Below the pieces are notes generated by a model, which saw nothing but the letters and a program-made list of their open reading frames with translations, had not been told where the DNA came from and did no database searches. A stretch of 13,690 bases of DNA from DASVFB01 sp036380275 (GTDB taxonomy: Bacteria; Actinomycetota; Thermoleophilia; Gaiellales; Gaiellaceae), in contig DASVFB010000212.1 in NCBI GenBank assembly GCA_036380275.1, positions 1-13,690 on the forward strand. Reading direction: 5' to 3'. Positions 7,753 to 13,690 of this stretch are shown piece after piece. Within the stretch, counting starts at the first letter, position 1. Each line of letters starts with the position of its first letter. The translations under genes and the position numbers were made by a program.

Positions 7753-8816
7753 CAAAAGAGCTGGTTCTCGCCGCCGAAGATGCCGCTGACCGACTCGTCG
7801 GAAAAGACGTTCATGATCGCCTCGGCGAGGAGGGCCGAGACGCTGAGTACCGTCATGTTCTTCGGCTGGCGGACGGCATTGAGGGGCACGGTGTCGGTGA
7901 CGACGAGTCGCGAGATGCCCGAGTTGGGATCGTCGACCGCGTCGAGCGCCTCCTCCGAGAAGAGTGCATGCGTCACGAAGACGTTGACCTCTTCCGCTCC
8001 GTGGTCACGCAGTGCCTTCGCACCCGCAATCAACGTGCCGCCCGTCATCGACGAGTCGTCACCAATGATCGCCCTCTTGCCACGCACGCGGCCGGTCACC
8101 TCGGTGATCTCGACTTGCTCCTGGGCGGGCCGTGTCTTATGGATGATCGCGAAGCTCGCCTCGATCATCTCGGCGAAGCGGACGGTCTGCTTCGCGCGTC
8201 CAGCATCGGGAGCGACAGCGACGACACCCTCGCCAGTGAGGCCGAGATCGCGGAAGTGCGTCGCGAAAAGCTGCAGGGCGGTCATGTGATCGACCGGAAT
8301 CGTGAAGAAGCCCTGGATCTGGCCAGCGTGCAAATCCATCGTCAACACTCGGTCGGCACCCGCCAGTTGGAGCGTGTCCGCGACGAGGCGTGCAGAGATC
8401 GGCTCGCGCGGCTTCGCCTTGCGGTCCTGCCGCGAATAGGGGAACCATGGAATGACCGCGGTGATCCGCTTTGCCGACGCGAGCTTCGCCGCCTGGATCA
8501 TCAGCAGTAGCTCCATCAGGTTCTTGTCTACAGGCGGGCAGCCCGTCTGGACGAGGAAAACGTCCGCGCCGCGGATCGACTCCTCGTACCGGCAATACGT
8601 CTCGTCGTTCGCGAAGGTCTTCAGTGTGACCTCGCCGCACTCGACGCCGAGTTGTTCGCCAATCTTCTTCGCGAGCTCCGGGTGAGACCGACCCGCGAAG
8701 AGCATCAGCCGCTTCCACGGACCGCGCTCGATCCAGTGGCCCGGCCGGGGCTGCGCGGCCACTGCCTGGCCCTCGAGGCCCGGCAGCGCTAGCTCAGTCG
8801 TCGTCGCGGTTTCCAT
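7752..8816 (-). CDS. prs: Ribose-phosphate pyrophosphokinase (PRPP synthase)
   Basis: Makes PRPP from ribose 5-phosphate and ATP for purine, pyrimidine, His, Trp and NAD synthesis. 354 aa from ATG 8816. Seen: LFAGRSHPELAKKI, FANDETYCRYEESIRGADVF (res 68-87), PPVDKNLMELLLMI, PWFPYSRQDRK and REPISARLVAD (123-147), the signature DLHAGQIQGFFTIPVDH (161-177), VAPDAGRAK (201-209), and the PRPP-binding loop IGDDSSMTGGTL (251-262). That loop keeps DD and TGGT but has SSM where most class I enzymes have MID. The start at 8816 overlaps glmU by 23 bp and gives a 37-residue leader; ATG 8705 (318 aa, with GGAAG 7 nt upstream) matches the usual family length and is a serious alternative. The residues KRLMLF just before it look family-like, which favours the longer form slightly. 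The stop touches repeat copy B. Confidence 0.95.
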   Translation of the reverse strand: METATTTELALPGLEGQAVAAQPRPGHWIERGPWKRLMLFAGRSHPELAKKIGEQLGVECGEVTLKTFANDETYCRYEESIRGADVFLVQTGCPPVDKNLMELLLMIQAAKLASAKRITAVIPWFPYSRQDRKAKPREPISARLVADTLQLAGADRVLTMDLHAGQIQGFFTIPVDHMTALQLFATHFRDLGLTGEGVVAVAPDAGRAKQTVRFAEMIEASFAIIHKTRPAQEQVEITEVTGRVRGKRAIIGDDSSMTGGTLIAGAKALRDHGAEEVNVFVTHALFSEEALDAVDDPNSGISRLVVTDTVPLNAVRQPKNMTVLSVSALLAEAIMNVFSDESVSGIFGGENQLF

Positions 8817-10077
8817 GCTTCTCGTAGACCCAGCCCTTCTTCGTGACCTGGCGTGGCGCGAAGCCTGCCAGGGAGCCCGGCGGAACATCTTCGGTAATGA
8901 CTGCACCGGGCGCAAGCCAAGCATCGTCGCCAACCTCGACCGGCGCATCGAACGTATTGTCGACGCCGGTCCTGACGTTGCTCCCGATGCGCGTGGTCGC
9001 CTTCGGCTGACCGGCCTCGTGTTTGAAGTTCGCAGTGATGTTGCCGGCGCCGATGTTCGTATTCTCACCGATCTCGGCGTCCCCGATGTAGGAAAGGTGA
9101 GGGATCTTCGTGCGCGCGCCGACCGTGGACTTCTTCACCTCGACGAAGGCGCCGATCTTCGCGCTCTCGCCGACGCTCGTCCCCGGGCGGACGAAGGCGA
9201 ATGGGCCAACCTCGACGCCGGACGCGATCCTGACGTCGCCGCGGATGACCGTGAACGGGTGAATGGTCACGTCCGGCTCGATCTCGACGCCGTCGTCGAT
9301 CCACGTCGACTGCGGGTCGACGATCGTCACGCCCGCGAGCATGTGCGCCTCGTTGATGCGGTCGCGCAGCGCGGCGGCCGCGGTGGCGAGCTCGACGCGC
9401 GTGTTGACGCCCTCCGCCGCGGTCGAGTCGGGGGCGATGTGGATCGCGACCGGCTCGCCCTCGCCCACGAGGGAGGCGATTGCGTCGGTGAGATAGAGCT
9501 CGCCTTGCGCGTTGTGCGGATCCAGCCGTTCGACGGCCGGCCACAGCTTCTCCGCGGCGAAGACATAGATCGAGGAGTTGACTTCGCGTAGCTCCAGCTC
9601 GTCCGGCGTCGCATCCGCGGCCTCGACGATGCGCGCAAGGCGACCGTTGCCGTCGCGGACGAGGCGTCCGTAGGCGCGCGGGTCGGGCGGCTCGAACGAT
9701 AGGACGGTTGCGGCGGCGCGCTCGCGGCGGTGCGTCTCCACGAGCGCGCGCAGTAGCTCCGGCGTGAGCAGCGGCGTGTCACCGGAGAGCACGAGCACCT
9801 CTCCGGTCGTCGACCCAAGCCGGTCGCGCGCTGCGCGAACGGCGTCGCCCGTCCCGAGCGGCTCCGCTTGCACGGCGACCTCGACTCCCGCGAAGCCGTC
9901 ACGCGTCTGCGGCGATGCGACGACGACGACCGGCTCCGCGCCGGCGTCGCGCGCAGCCGCGATGACCCAGTCGACGACGCGCCGTCCGAGCAGCGGATGC
10001 AGATGCTTCGGCGTGGCCGAGCGCATTCGAGTGCCGAGCCCGGCGGCCATGACGACGGCTGCGACGTGTTCGTTCAT
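8794..10077 (-). CDS. glmU: Bifunctional UDP-GlcNAc pyrophosphorylase / glucosamine-1-phosphate acetyltransferase
   Basis: Makes UDP-GlcNAc from glucosamine 1-phosphate, acetyl-CoA and UTP for peptidoglycan. 427 aa, a little short (E. coli 456). Uridylyltransferase domain (res 1-~228): AAGLGTRM, TPKHLHPL with Lys24, LGTGDAV, SGD with Asp100, AYGR, IVEAADAT with Glu152, EVNSSIYVF with Asn167, and GVNTR with Asn225. A linker helix leads to the left-handed beta-helix (about 248-405): hexapeptide repeats, PHLSYIGD with catalytic His327, and NIGAGNITAN (341-350). Where E. coli and M. tuberculosis have NYDG, this protein has NFKHEAGQPKA: the Tyr is Phe351 and there is a small insertion, so acceptor or CoA contacts may differ. 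The C-tail is short. The ATG is only 11 nt from the 3' end of tRNA-Gln and has no Shine-Dalgarno site. Overlaps prs. Confidence 0.96.
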   Translation of the reverse strand: MNEHVAAVVMAAGLGTRMRSATPKHLHPLLGRRVVDWVIAAARDAGAEPVVVVASPQTRDGFAGVEVAVQAEPLGTGDAVRAARDRLGSTTGEVLVLSGDTPLLTPELLRALVETHRRERAAATVLSFEPPDPRAYGRLVRDGNGRLARIVEAADATPDELELREVNSSIYVFAAEKLWPAVERLDPHNAQGELYLTDAIASLVGEGEPVAIHIAPDSTAAEGVNTRVELATAAAALRDRINEAHMLAGVTIVDPQSTWIDDGVEIEPDVTIHPFTVIRGDVRIASGVEVGPFAFVRPGTSVGESAKIGAFVEVKKSTVGARTKIPHLSYIGDAEIGENTNIGAGNITANFKHEAGQPKATTRIGSNVRTGVDNTFDAPVEVGDDAWLAPGAVITEDVPPGSLAGFAPRQVTKKGWVYEKHGNRDDD

Positions 10078-10088
10078 CGGCGACAGGA

Positions 10089-10162
10089 TGGCTGGGGCGC
10101 CAGGATTCGAACCTGGGATCGCGGGACCAAAACCCGCTGCCTTACCACTTGGCTACGCCCCA
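10089..10162 (-). tRNA. trnQ: tRNA-Gln (anticodon UUG), CCA encoded
   Basis: Read on the minus strand: acceptor arm TGGGGCG/CGCCCCA (7 perfect pairs), D arm GCC...GGC with loop containing GGT, anticodon stem GCGGG/CCCGC with loop TTTTGGT giving anticodon TTG, T arm CCAGG/CCTGG with loop TTCGAAT, discriminator G and encoded CCA (10091-10089). All stems pair without mismatch, so it should be functional. It reads CAA, and CAG by wobble. It lies 18 nt after the membrane-protein stop and 11 nt before the glmU ATG, so it is embedded in the gene cluster; tRNA-Gln next to glmU is also known in Mycobacterium. Confidence 0.97.
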
Positions 10163-10180
10163 GGGATTCAGGCGGGCAGT

Positions 10181-10534
10181 CTACCGGCGGTCGGCGAAGA
10201 TCAGGAAGAGCGCGACCGCGGCGAAGATCCCTGCGAGCACGAGGACGAACAGGCCGATGAAGTGCGAGAGCAGAACCGCGACGATTGCCAGCGCCTGCGA
10301 TGCGGCCGCGGTCCACGAGACGTCCCTGATCGTGCCGCGCTGATCCTTGCCCCAGATGAAATACACCGGAATCGCGATCAGGCCGAGCGCGATGATCGTG
10401 TACTTCGAGATGCTGGCCGTGAGCGCCGCGAGAATTACCTCGGCCACGGCGATCCACAACGCCGTGCGCACCCTGTGCTGGCGAAGCCACCCGCCCGACG
10501 AGCTTTCCTGCTCGAGTGCGGTACCCGTGGTCAT
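10181..10534 (-). CDS. Small four-helix membrane protein of unknown function
   Basis: I do not recognise this protein. 117 aa from ATG 10534. A polar N-terminus of about 20 residues (with ALEQESSSGG) is followed by Arg-rich RQHRVR, then four predicted membrane segments at about res 24-42, 45-62, 76-95 and 96-113, and a short basic end FADRR. The second segment ends in FIWGKDQRG, leaving a charged loop between helix pairs. By the positive-inside rule the N-terminus is probably cytoplasmic. The ATG is 5 nt after the ispE stop; a GTG at 10552 would overlap ispE and add six residues. Coding is supported by the tight fit between ispE and tRNA-Gln and by a hydrophobic pattern that no other frame shows. 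No enzymatic motif is visible; a link to envelope or isoprenoid metabolism would be only guilt by association. Confidence 0.75.
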   Translation of the reverse strand: MTTGTALEQESSSGGWLRQHRVRTALWIAVAEVILAALTASISKYTIIALGLIAIPVYFIWGKDQRGTIRDVSWTAAASQALAIVAVLLSHFIGLFVLVLAGIFAAVALFLIFADRR

Positions 10535-10539
10535 CCCGA

Positions 10540-11343
10540 TCAACCGTACCACGCTGGTGCCGTGATCCAGACCCGGCCGCGATCGCGCAAACGGCGCGCT
10601 GCAGCCGCCGCGTCCTGCTCGTGCATGAAGAGCCCGTACACCGCCGGTCCGGCACCGCTCACGTCGGCGCGAAAGGCGCCGTCGGCGCGCAGGTCGTCGG
10701 CGAGCGGTGACTTCGCGAGGTCGTTCGGTGGCAGTGCGGCGAGATCAACGGTTCGCCTGACTGCGGCCAGCGATGCGAGCAACGCCGTGCGCCGCTCGCC
10801 GAAGCCGTCGCCGGCGTCGAACGCCTCATAGACACTTGCCGTCGACAGCTTCCGCGCATCATCCGGCAACACGAGGACGACCCAGTAATCCTGCGGAAGG
10901 TCGAGGGGCTCGACGTCGGTCCCCGTGCCCGTGGCGAGCTGCGGGCCAGAGGTGAGGAAGAACGGTACGTCCGAGCCGAGCCGAGCCGCGAGCTCGTACA
11001 ACCGGTCGTCGGCAAGTGGCTCGGCGAGCGACTCATTCGCGAGCGCGAGCGCCGTCGCGGCGTCGGAGCTGCCGCCGCCCAGGCCGGCCGCGACCGGAAT
11101 GTGCTTCTCGATCCGCGCTCGCCAGCACGTTCCAGTCTCCGCACGAAGCATGTCGAGTGCCCGCCGGACGAGTGTCTCGCCGGCGAACCCGGTGACGCTC
11201 GGCTCGGGCGCCGGCTCGACCTCGATCCGGTCGGCGAGATCGATCCGCTGCAAGACGGTCACGAGTTCGTGGTAGCCGTCGTCGCGCCGAGGGCCGACGA
11301 CGAGTGCGAGATTGATCTTTGCGGTCGCGGACCCGCGAGTCAC
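10540..11343 (-). CDS. ispE: 4-diphosphocytidyl-2-C-methyl-D-erythritol kinase
   Basis: GHMP-family kinase; ATP-dependent phosphorylation of CDP-ME in the MEP isoprenoid pathway. 267 aa. Seen: AKINLALVV with Lys9 and DDGYHEL (res 21-27), GHMP ATP loop PVAAGLGGGSSDAAT (83-97), GSDVPFF with catalytic Asp125, PNDL (206-209), and C-terminal SGAGPAVYGLF (229-239), which replaces the common SGSGPTVFA. The start GTG overlaps the rsmA stop by 4 bp (GTGA) and has GGAAG 4 nt upstream. The frame stays open far upstream within rsmA, but nothing there resembles IspE, so the GTG at 11343 is chosen. rsmA-ispE adjacency is common in actinomycetes and Firmicutes. The product feeds polyprenyl carriers for the wall made from GlmU's product; that link is general knowledge, not seen here. 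Confidence 0.96.
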   Translation of the reverse strand: MTRGSATAKINLALVVGPRRDDGYHELVTVLQRIDLADRIEVEPAPEPSVTGFAGETLVRRALDMLRAETGTCWRARIEKHIPVAAGLGGGSSDAATALALANESLAEPLADDRLYELAARLGSDVPFFLTSGPQLATGTGTDVEPLDLPQDYWVVLVLPDDARKLSTASVYEAFDAGDGFGERRTALLASLAAVRRTVDLAALPPNDLAKSPLADDLRADGAFRADVSGAGPAVYGLFMHEQDAAAAARRLRDRGRVWITAPAWYG

Positions 11344-12101
11344 AGCGCTTCCGCGAGAGCGACGAACTCCGCCGGCTCGAGCGCCTCCGCCCGCGCGTCG
11401 GGCTCTCGGCCGAGCGCCCTCAGCGCGTCCTCCGCACGCTCGCGCGACGCGACGCCGCTGAGCGCGAGCGAGTTCGGGAGCGTCTTGCGCCGATGGGCGA
11501 AGCCGGCCTCGACGACTCGCTTCACCGCGGTCCAGTCGGCAGGCAGCAGCGTCCGCGTGAAGGCGACGAGCGCCGAGTCGACGTTCGGACGCGGGCGGAA
11601 CACCTCGCGGGTGACCGGATGCCACCCCGTGCGCTCGGTCGCAAGCTGAACGAGTACGGAGACGCCGCCGTACGCCTTCGTCCGCGGCCTGGCGAAGAAA
11701 CGGTCTGCGACCTCGCGTTGCACCATTACGCACCAGCGCTCGACACCGGGCAGGCGGTCGAGACTCTCGACGACGATCGGCGTCGCAACGTTGTACGGCA
11801 GGTTCGCGACGAGCTTGCGCGGCGTTGGGTCGAGCGCGCCGAGGTCGAGCCTGAGCGCGTCGCCCCAGTGCACGAGGACGTTCGCGCTCGTGGGCAAGAA
11901 CGGTTCCAGCGAGCGATCGATCTCGACGGCATGCACGAATGCAACGCGATCGGCGAGAAAGCGCGTAAGGATGCCCCGCCCTGGGCCGATTTCGAGCACT
12001 ACGTCGGCAGGCGACAGCTCCGCGAGCCGCTCGATGACGCGCAGGATGTTCTCGTCGACGAGGAAATGCTGGCCGAGCTCCTTTTTGGCCTTCGCGCTCA
12101 C
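11340..12101 (-). CDS. rsmA: 16S rRNA dimethyladenosine transferase RsmA (KsgA)
   Basis: SAM-dependent dimethylation of the two adjacent adenines in the last hairpin of 16S rRNA, a late step in 30S assembly. 253 aa. Seen: KELGQHFLVDENIL (res 7-20), SAM motif I EIGPGRGILT (37-46), motif II acidic residue in VEID (59-62), GDAL (80-83), catalytic motif IV NLPYN (100-104), MVQREVADR (motif VI region), VFRPRPNVDSALV (about 166-178), and the C-terminal AHRRKTLPNSL (about 203-213). The GTG start overlaps the tatD stop by 4 bp; no Shine-Dalgarno site is visible, so coupling is likely. Its own stop overlaps the ispE start the same way. Mycobacterium has rpfB between tatD and ksgA; no such gene is present here. 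Confidence 0.97.
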   Translation of the reverse strand: MSAKAKKELGQHFLVDENILRVIERLAELSPADVVLEIGPGRGILTRFLADRVAFVHAVEIDRSLEPFLPTSANVLVHWGDALRLDLGALDPTPRKLVANLPYNVATPIVVESLDRLPGVERWCVMVQREVADRFFARPRTKAYGGVSVLVQLATERTGWHPVTREVFRPRPNVDSALVAFTRTLLPADWTAVKRVVEAGFAHRRKTLPNSLALSGVASRERAEDALRALGREPDARAEALEPAEFVALAEAL

Positions 12102-12832
12102 AGGCCGAAGCAGCGCGAGGCGTTTGCATCGATTTGCGCGGCGAGCTCCGTCGCGTCGGCGTTGCGGGCGCGCGCGAGGGCGGCAACGGTGTGGACGACG
12201 TTCGCGGGCTCGTTCGGCCTTCCGCGCCGTGGATCCGGCGCGAGATACGGCGAGTCGGTCTCGGCGAGCAAACGCTCCGACGGGACTGCAAATGCCGCCG
12301 AACGGAGATCGTGCGCGTTCTTGTATGTCACGTTCCCGGCGAAGGACACGTACCAGCCGCGTTCGACCGCCGGCTCGAGCATGGGTAGCGACGAGAAGCA
12401 GTGGAGCACAACGGTGCCTCCGAATCCGTCGAGGCCCGCGAGCGTGTCCTCGTCTGCGGCGCGCGTGTGGATGATCACGGGCTTCTGTAAATCGGCGGCG
12501 AGCTCGAGCTGCGCGTCGAAGATCCGGCGCTGGGCATCGCGCGGCGCGTAGTCGCGGAAGTAGTCGAGCCCGGTCTCTCCGACCGCGACGGCCTTCGGAT
12601 GCGCGAGCGACTCGCGCAGCGGCGCGATGTCTCCGTCACTCGCCTCGTGTGGGTGGATGCCGAGCACTGCGACCACGCCGTCGTGCCGATCCGCGATCTC
12701 GAGTGTCGACCGCCACGACGCCTCCTTGGTCCCGACCGAGACGATGCGCGTGACGCCGGCTTCGGCGGCGCGCTCGACGAGCACATCCGCGGGCTCCGCA
12801 CACGCGTCGAGGTGCGCGTGCGTGTCGATCAC
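12098..12832 (-). CDS. tatD: TatD-family metal-dependent hydrolase (putative DNase)
   Basis: Amidohydrolase-fold enzyme; E. coli relatives are Mg-dependent 3'-5' exonucleases/DNases, and the substrate here cannot be read from sequence. 244 aa, close to the family's usual length. The metal site is complete: DTHAHLD (His5, His7), VGETGLDYF (Glu86), IIHTR (His122), LHCFS (His144) and TDSPYLAP (Asp193). GIHPHE (res 59-64) and PNEP (207-210) are also typical. The GTG start lies in a 4-bp GTGA overlap with the metG stop and has no Shine-Dalgarno site; the frame is open much further upstream within metG but without TatD-like sequence. metG-tatD-rsmA is a widely conserved order. Confidence 0.96.
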   Translation of the reverse strand: MIDTHAHLDACAEPADVLVERAAEAGVTRIVSVGTKEASWRSTLEIADRHDGVVAVLGIHPHEASDGDIAPLRESLAHPKAVAVGETGLDYFRDYAPRDAQRRIFDAQLELAADLQKPVIIHTRAADEDTLAGLDGFGGTVVLHCFSSLPMLEPAVERGWYVSFAGNVTYKNAHDLRSAAFAVPSERLLAETDSPYLAPDPRRGRPNEPANVVHTVAALARARNADATELAAQIDANASRCFGL

Positions 12833-13690
12833 GGCGCCGCGGCGGGCAGCTCGACGCGCGGGAAGAGCGGAGTCGCGGGCTCGATGCCTTCCGCGGGGAC
12901 CGCGGTTCGGCTCCGAATACGCTCGAGCGAGAGGTCGTCCGCGGGCTGACCGAGTGCCGCGAGGATCCGCGGCGCGCTGTCCGGCAGATACGGCGCGAGC
13001 GCGACGGCGATCGCGGTCAAGCCGTCGGCGAGGTTGTAGAGCACCGCCGTGAGCTCGGCGGACCGCGTCTCGTCCTTGGCGAGTTGCCACGGCGCGGATT
13101 CCTCGACGTACTGGTTGAGGCGGCGGACGAGCAGCCAGATCTCGTCGAGCGCGTTCGTGATCTCGAAGCGATCGAGCGCCGACACGAGCTTTTCGCGCAA
13201 CCCGTCGACGTCCCACGGGGGATCGGCATCCGTCTGCTCGAGCACGCCGTCGCGGTAGCGCGCGATCATCGCCGTCGACCGCGACACGAGGTTGCCGAGG
13301 TCGTTTGCGAGCTCACGCTCGTACCGCTCGCGGACGTCGTCGACCGAGACGTTGCCGTCTTGCCCGAACGTCGTGGCGCGCGCGGCATAGAAGCGCACCG
13401 CGTCGGCGCCGTAGACGTCGATCAGCTCGAGTGGATTGATGACGTTGCCGAGCGATTTCGACATCTTGCGATTGTCGAAGTTGAGGTAGCCGTGCACGAA
13501 CAACTGCTTCGGCGGCTCCTCGCCCGCAGAGAGCAACAGCGCCGGCCAATAGACGCAGTGGAAGCGCAGGATGTCCTTCGCGAGCAGATGCACCGCCGGC
13601 CAGAAACGCTCGAGGTTCTCCCCCGGCGCGTAGCTCAGAGCACTGCGGTAGTTGACGAGCGCGTCTGCCCAGACGTACGCGACCTGATCG
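12829..13690 (-). CDS. metG: Methionyl-tRNA synthetase, 5' end cut off by window edge
   Basis: Charges tRNA-Met (initiator and elongator). About 287 C-terminal codons are visible; the HIGH motif and most of the catalytic domain lie beyond 13690. Seen in order: YVWADALVNY (family VWxDALINY), HLLAKDILRFH, VYWPALLLSAG, HGYL, RKMSKSLGN with the KMSKS loop at 13467-13453, NPLELIDVYGADAVRFY, FGQDGNVS, then the helical anticodon-binding domain (ELANDLGNLVSR, WLLVRRLNQYVEESAPW). It ends in TPLFPRVELPAAAP with no EMAP-like tRNA-binding domain, the short form usual in actinomycetes. The stop overlaps the tatD GTG by 4 bp. The open frame continues without a break to the window edge, so this is an edge truncation, not a broken gene. 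Confidence 0.97.
   Translation of the reverse strand, partial: DQVAYVWADALVNYRSALSYAPGENLERFWPAVHLLAKDILRFHCVYWPALLLSAGEEPPKQLFVHGYLNFDNRKMSKSLGNVINPLELIDVYGADAVRFYAARATTFGQDGNVSVDDVRERYERELANDLGNLVSRSTAMIARYRDGVLEQTDADPPWDVDGLREKLVSALDRFEITNALDEIWLLVRRLNQYVEESAPWQLAKDETRSAELTAVLYNLADGLTAIAVALAPYLPDSAPRILAALGQPADDLSLERIRSRTAVPAEGIEPATPLFPRVELPAAAP

Noticed and set aside
7467..8510. Plus-strand frames running from rplY through repeat copy B into prs
   Set aside because: They are antisense to well-supported genes and translate the repeat as low-complexity sequence. No ribosome site or domain supports them.
8817..9068. Upstream extension of the prs frame to 438 codons
   Set aside because: The extra residues are the shifted frame of glmU and look like noise (Arg/Ser-rich); the PRPP synthase starts at 8816 or 8705.
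10178..10183. TAGACT as a -10 box for tRNA-Gln
   Set aside because: It fits TANNNT and lies 15 nt before the tRNA, but no -35-like hexamer is found at a suitable distance and it overlaps the membrane-protein stop codon; too weak to list as a promoter.
11344..12291. Upstream extension of the ispE frame to 583 codons, suggesting an RsmA-IspE fusion
   Set aside because: The extension is out of frame with rsmA and has no domain; the GTGA overlap at 11340-11343 gives a normal IspE start. tatD's open frame to 13216 is rejected for the same reason.
12829..13690. metG as a truncated pseudogene
   Set aside because: The frame stays open and in register with MetRS motifs right up to the window edge, so the missing N-terminus is a boundary effect.

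Overview
The window is GC-rich and packed with bacterial housekeeping genes, all read from the minus strand. Read in the direction of transcription (high to low coordinate), the order is metG (5' end outside) - tatD - rsmA - ispE - small membrane protein - tRNA-Gln(UUG) - glmU - prs - rplY (bL25) - pth - mfd - parvulin-type lipoprotein - mazG - eno (3' end outside). This order matches the conserved actinobacterial metS/tatD/ksgA/ispE ... glmU/prs/rplY/pth/mfd/mazG/eno neighbourhood known from Mycobacterium. Together with GTG/TTG starts and few Shine-Dalgarno sites, that suggests an actinomycete (Actinomycetota), possibly a deep-branching Thermoleophilia-like one. The class is a low-confidence inference.

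Region 10.5-13.7 kb holds metG, tatD, rsmA and ispE, joined by 4-bp GTGA stop/start overlaps, so they are almost certainly one translationally coupled transcript. A four-helix membrane protein of unknown function follows 5 nt after ispE. Region 8.8-10.2 kb holds tRNA-Gln, whose encoded CCA lies only 11 nt before the glmU ATG, then glmU overlapping prs. Region 6.26-7.56 kb holds rplY and pth, abutting with no spacer. Region 1-6.1 kb holds mfd, a foldase-like lipoprotein, mazG and eno with near-zero spacing.

Functionally the cluster mixes translation (MetRS, RsmA, tRNA-Gln, bL25, Pth), precursor synthesis (IspE for isoprenoids, GlmU for peptidoglycan, Prs for nucleotides), genome and nucleotide upkeep (Mfd, MazG, TatD), extracytoplasmic folding (parvulin lipoprotein) and glycolysis (enolase).

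The one element that ordinary gene annotation does not explain is a dispersed, structured repeat of about 130 bp. It is present twice in opposite orientations: copy A at 6116-6244 (minus) between pth and mfd, and copy B at 7620-7752 (plus) between prs and rplY. Each copy folds into three hairpins. Stems that differ between the copies do so by paired, compensating changes, including two paired insertions in the last hairpin. I do not recognise the family. It also forces a re-reading of the mfd start: the longest mfd ORF begins at a TTG and would translate the repeat, whereas a GTG at 6103 just after the repeat fits the family N-terminus. No gene-free stretch exceeds 300 bases; the longest are the prs-rplY and pth-mfd spacers, both mostly occupied by the repeat.
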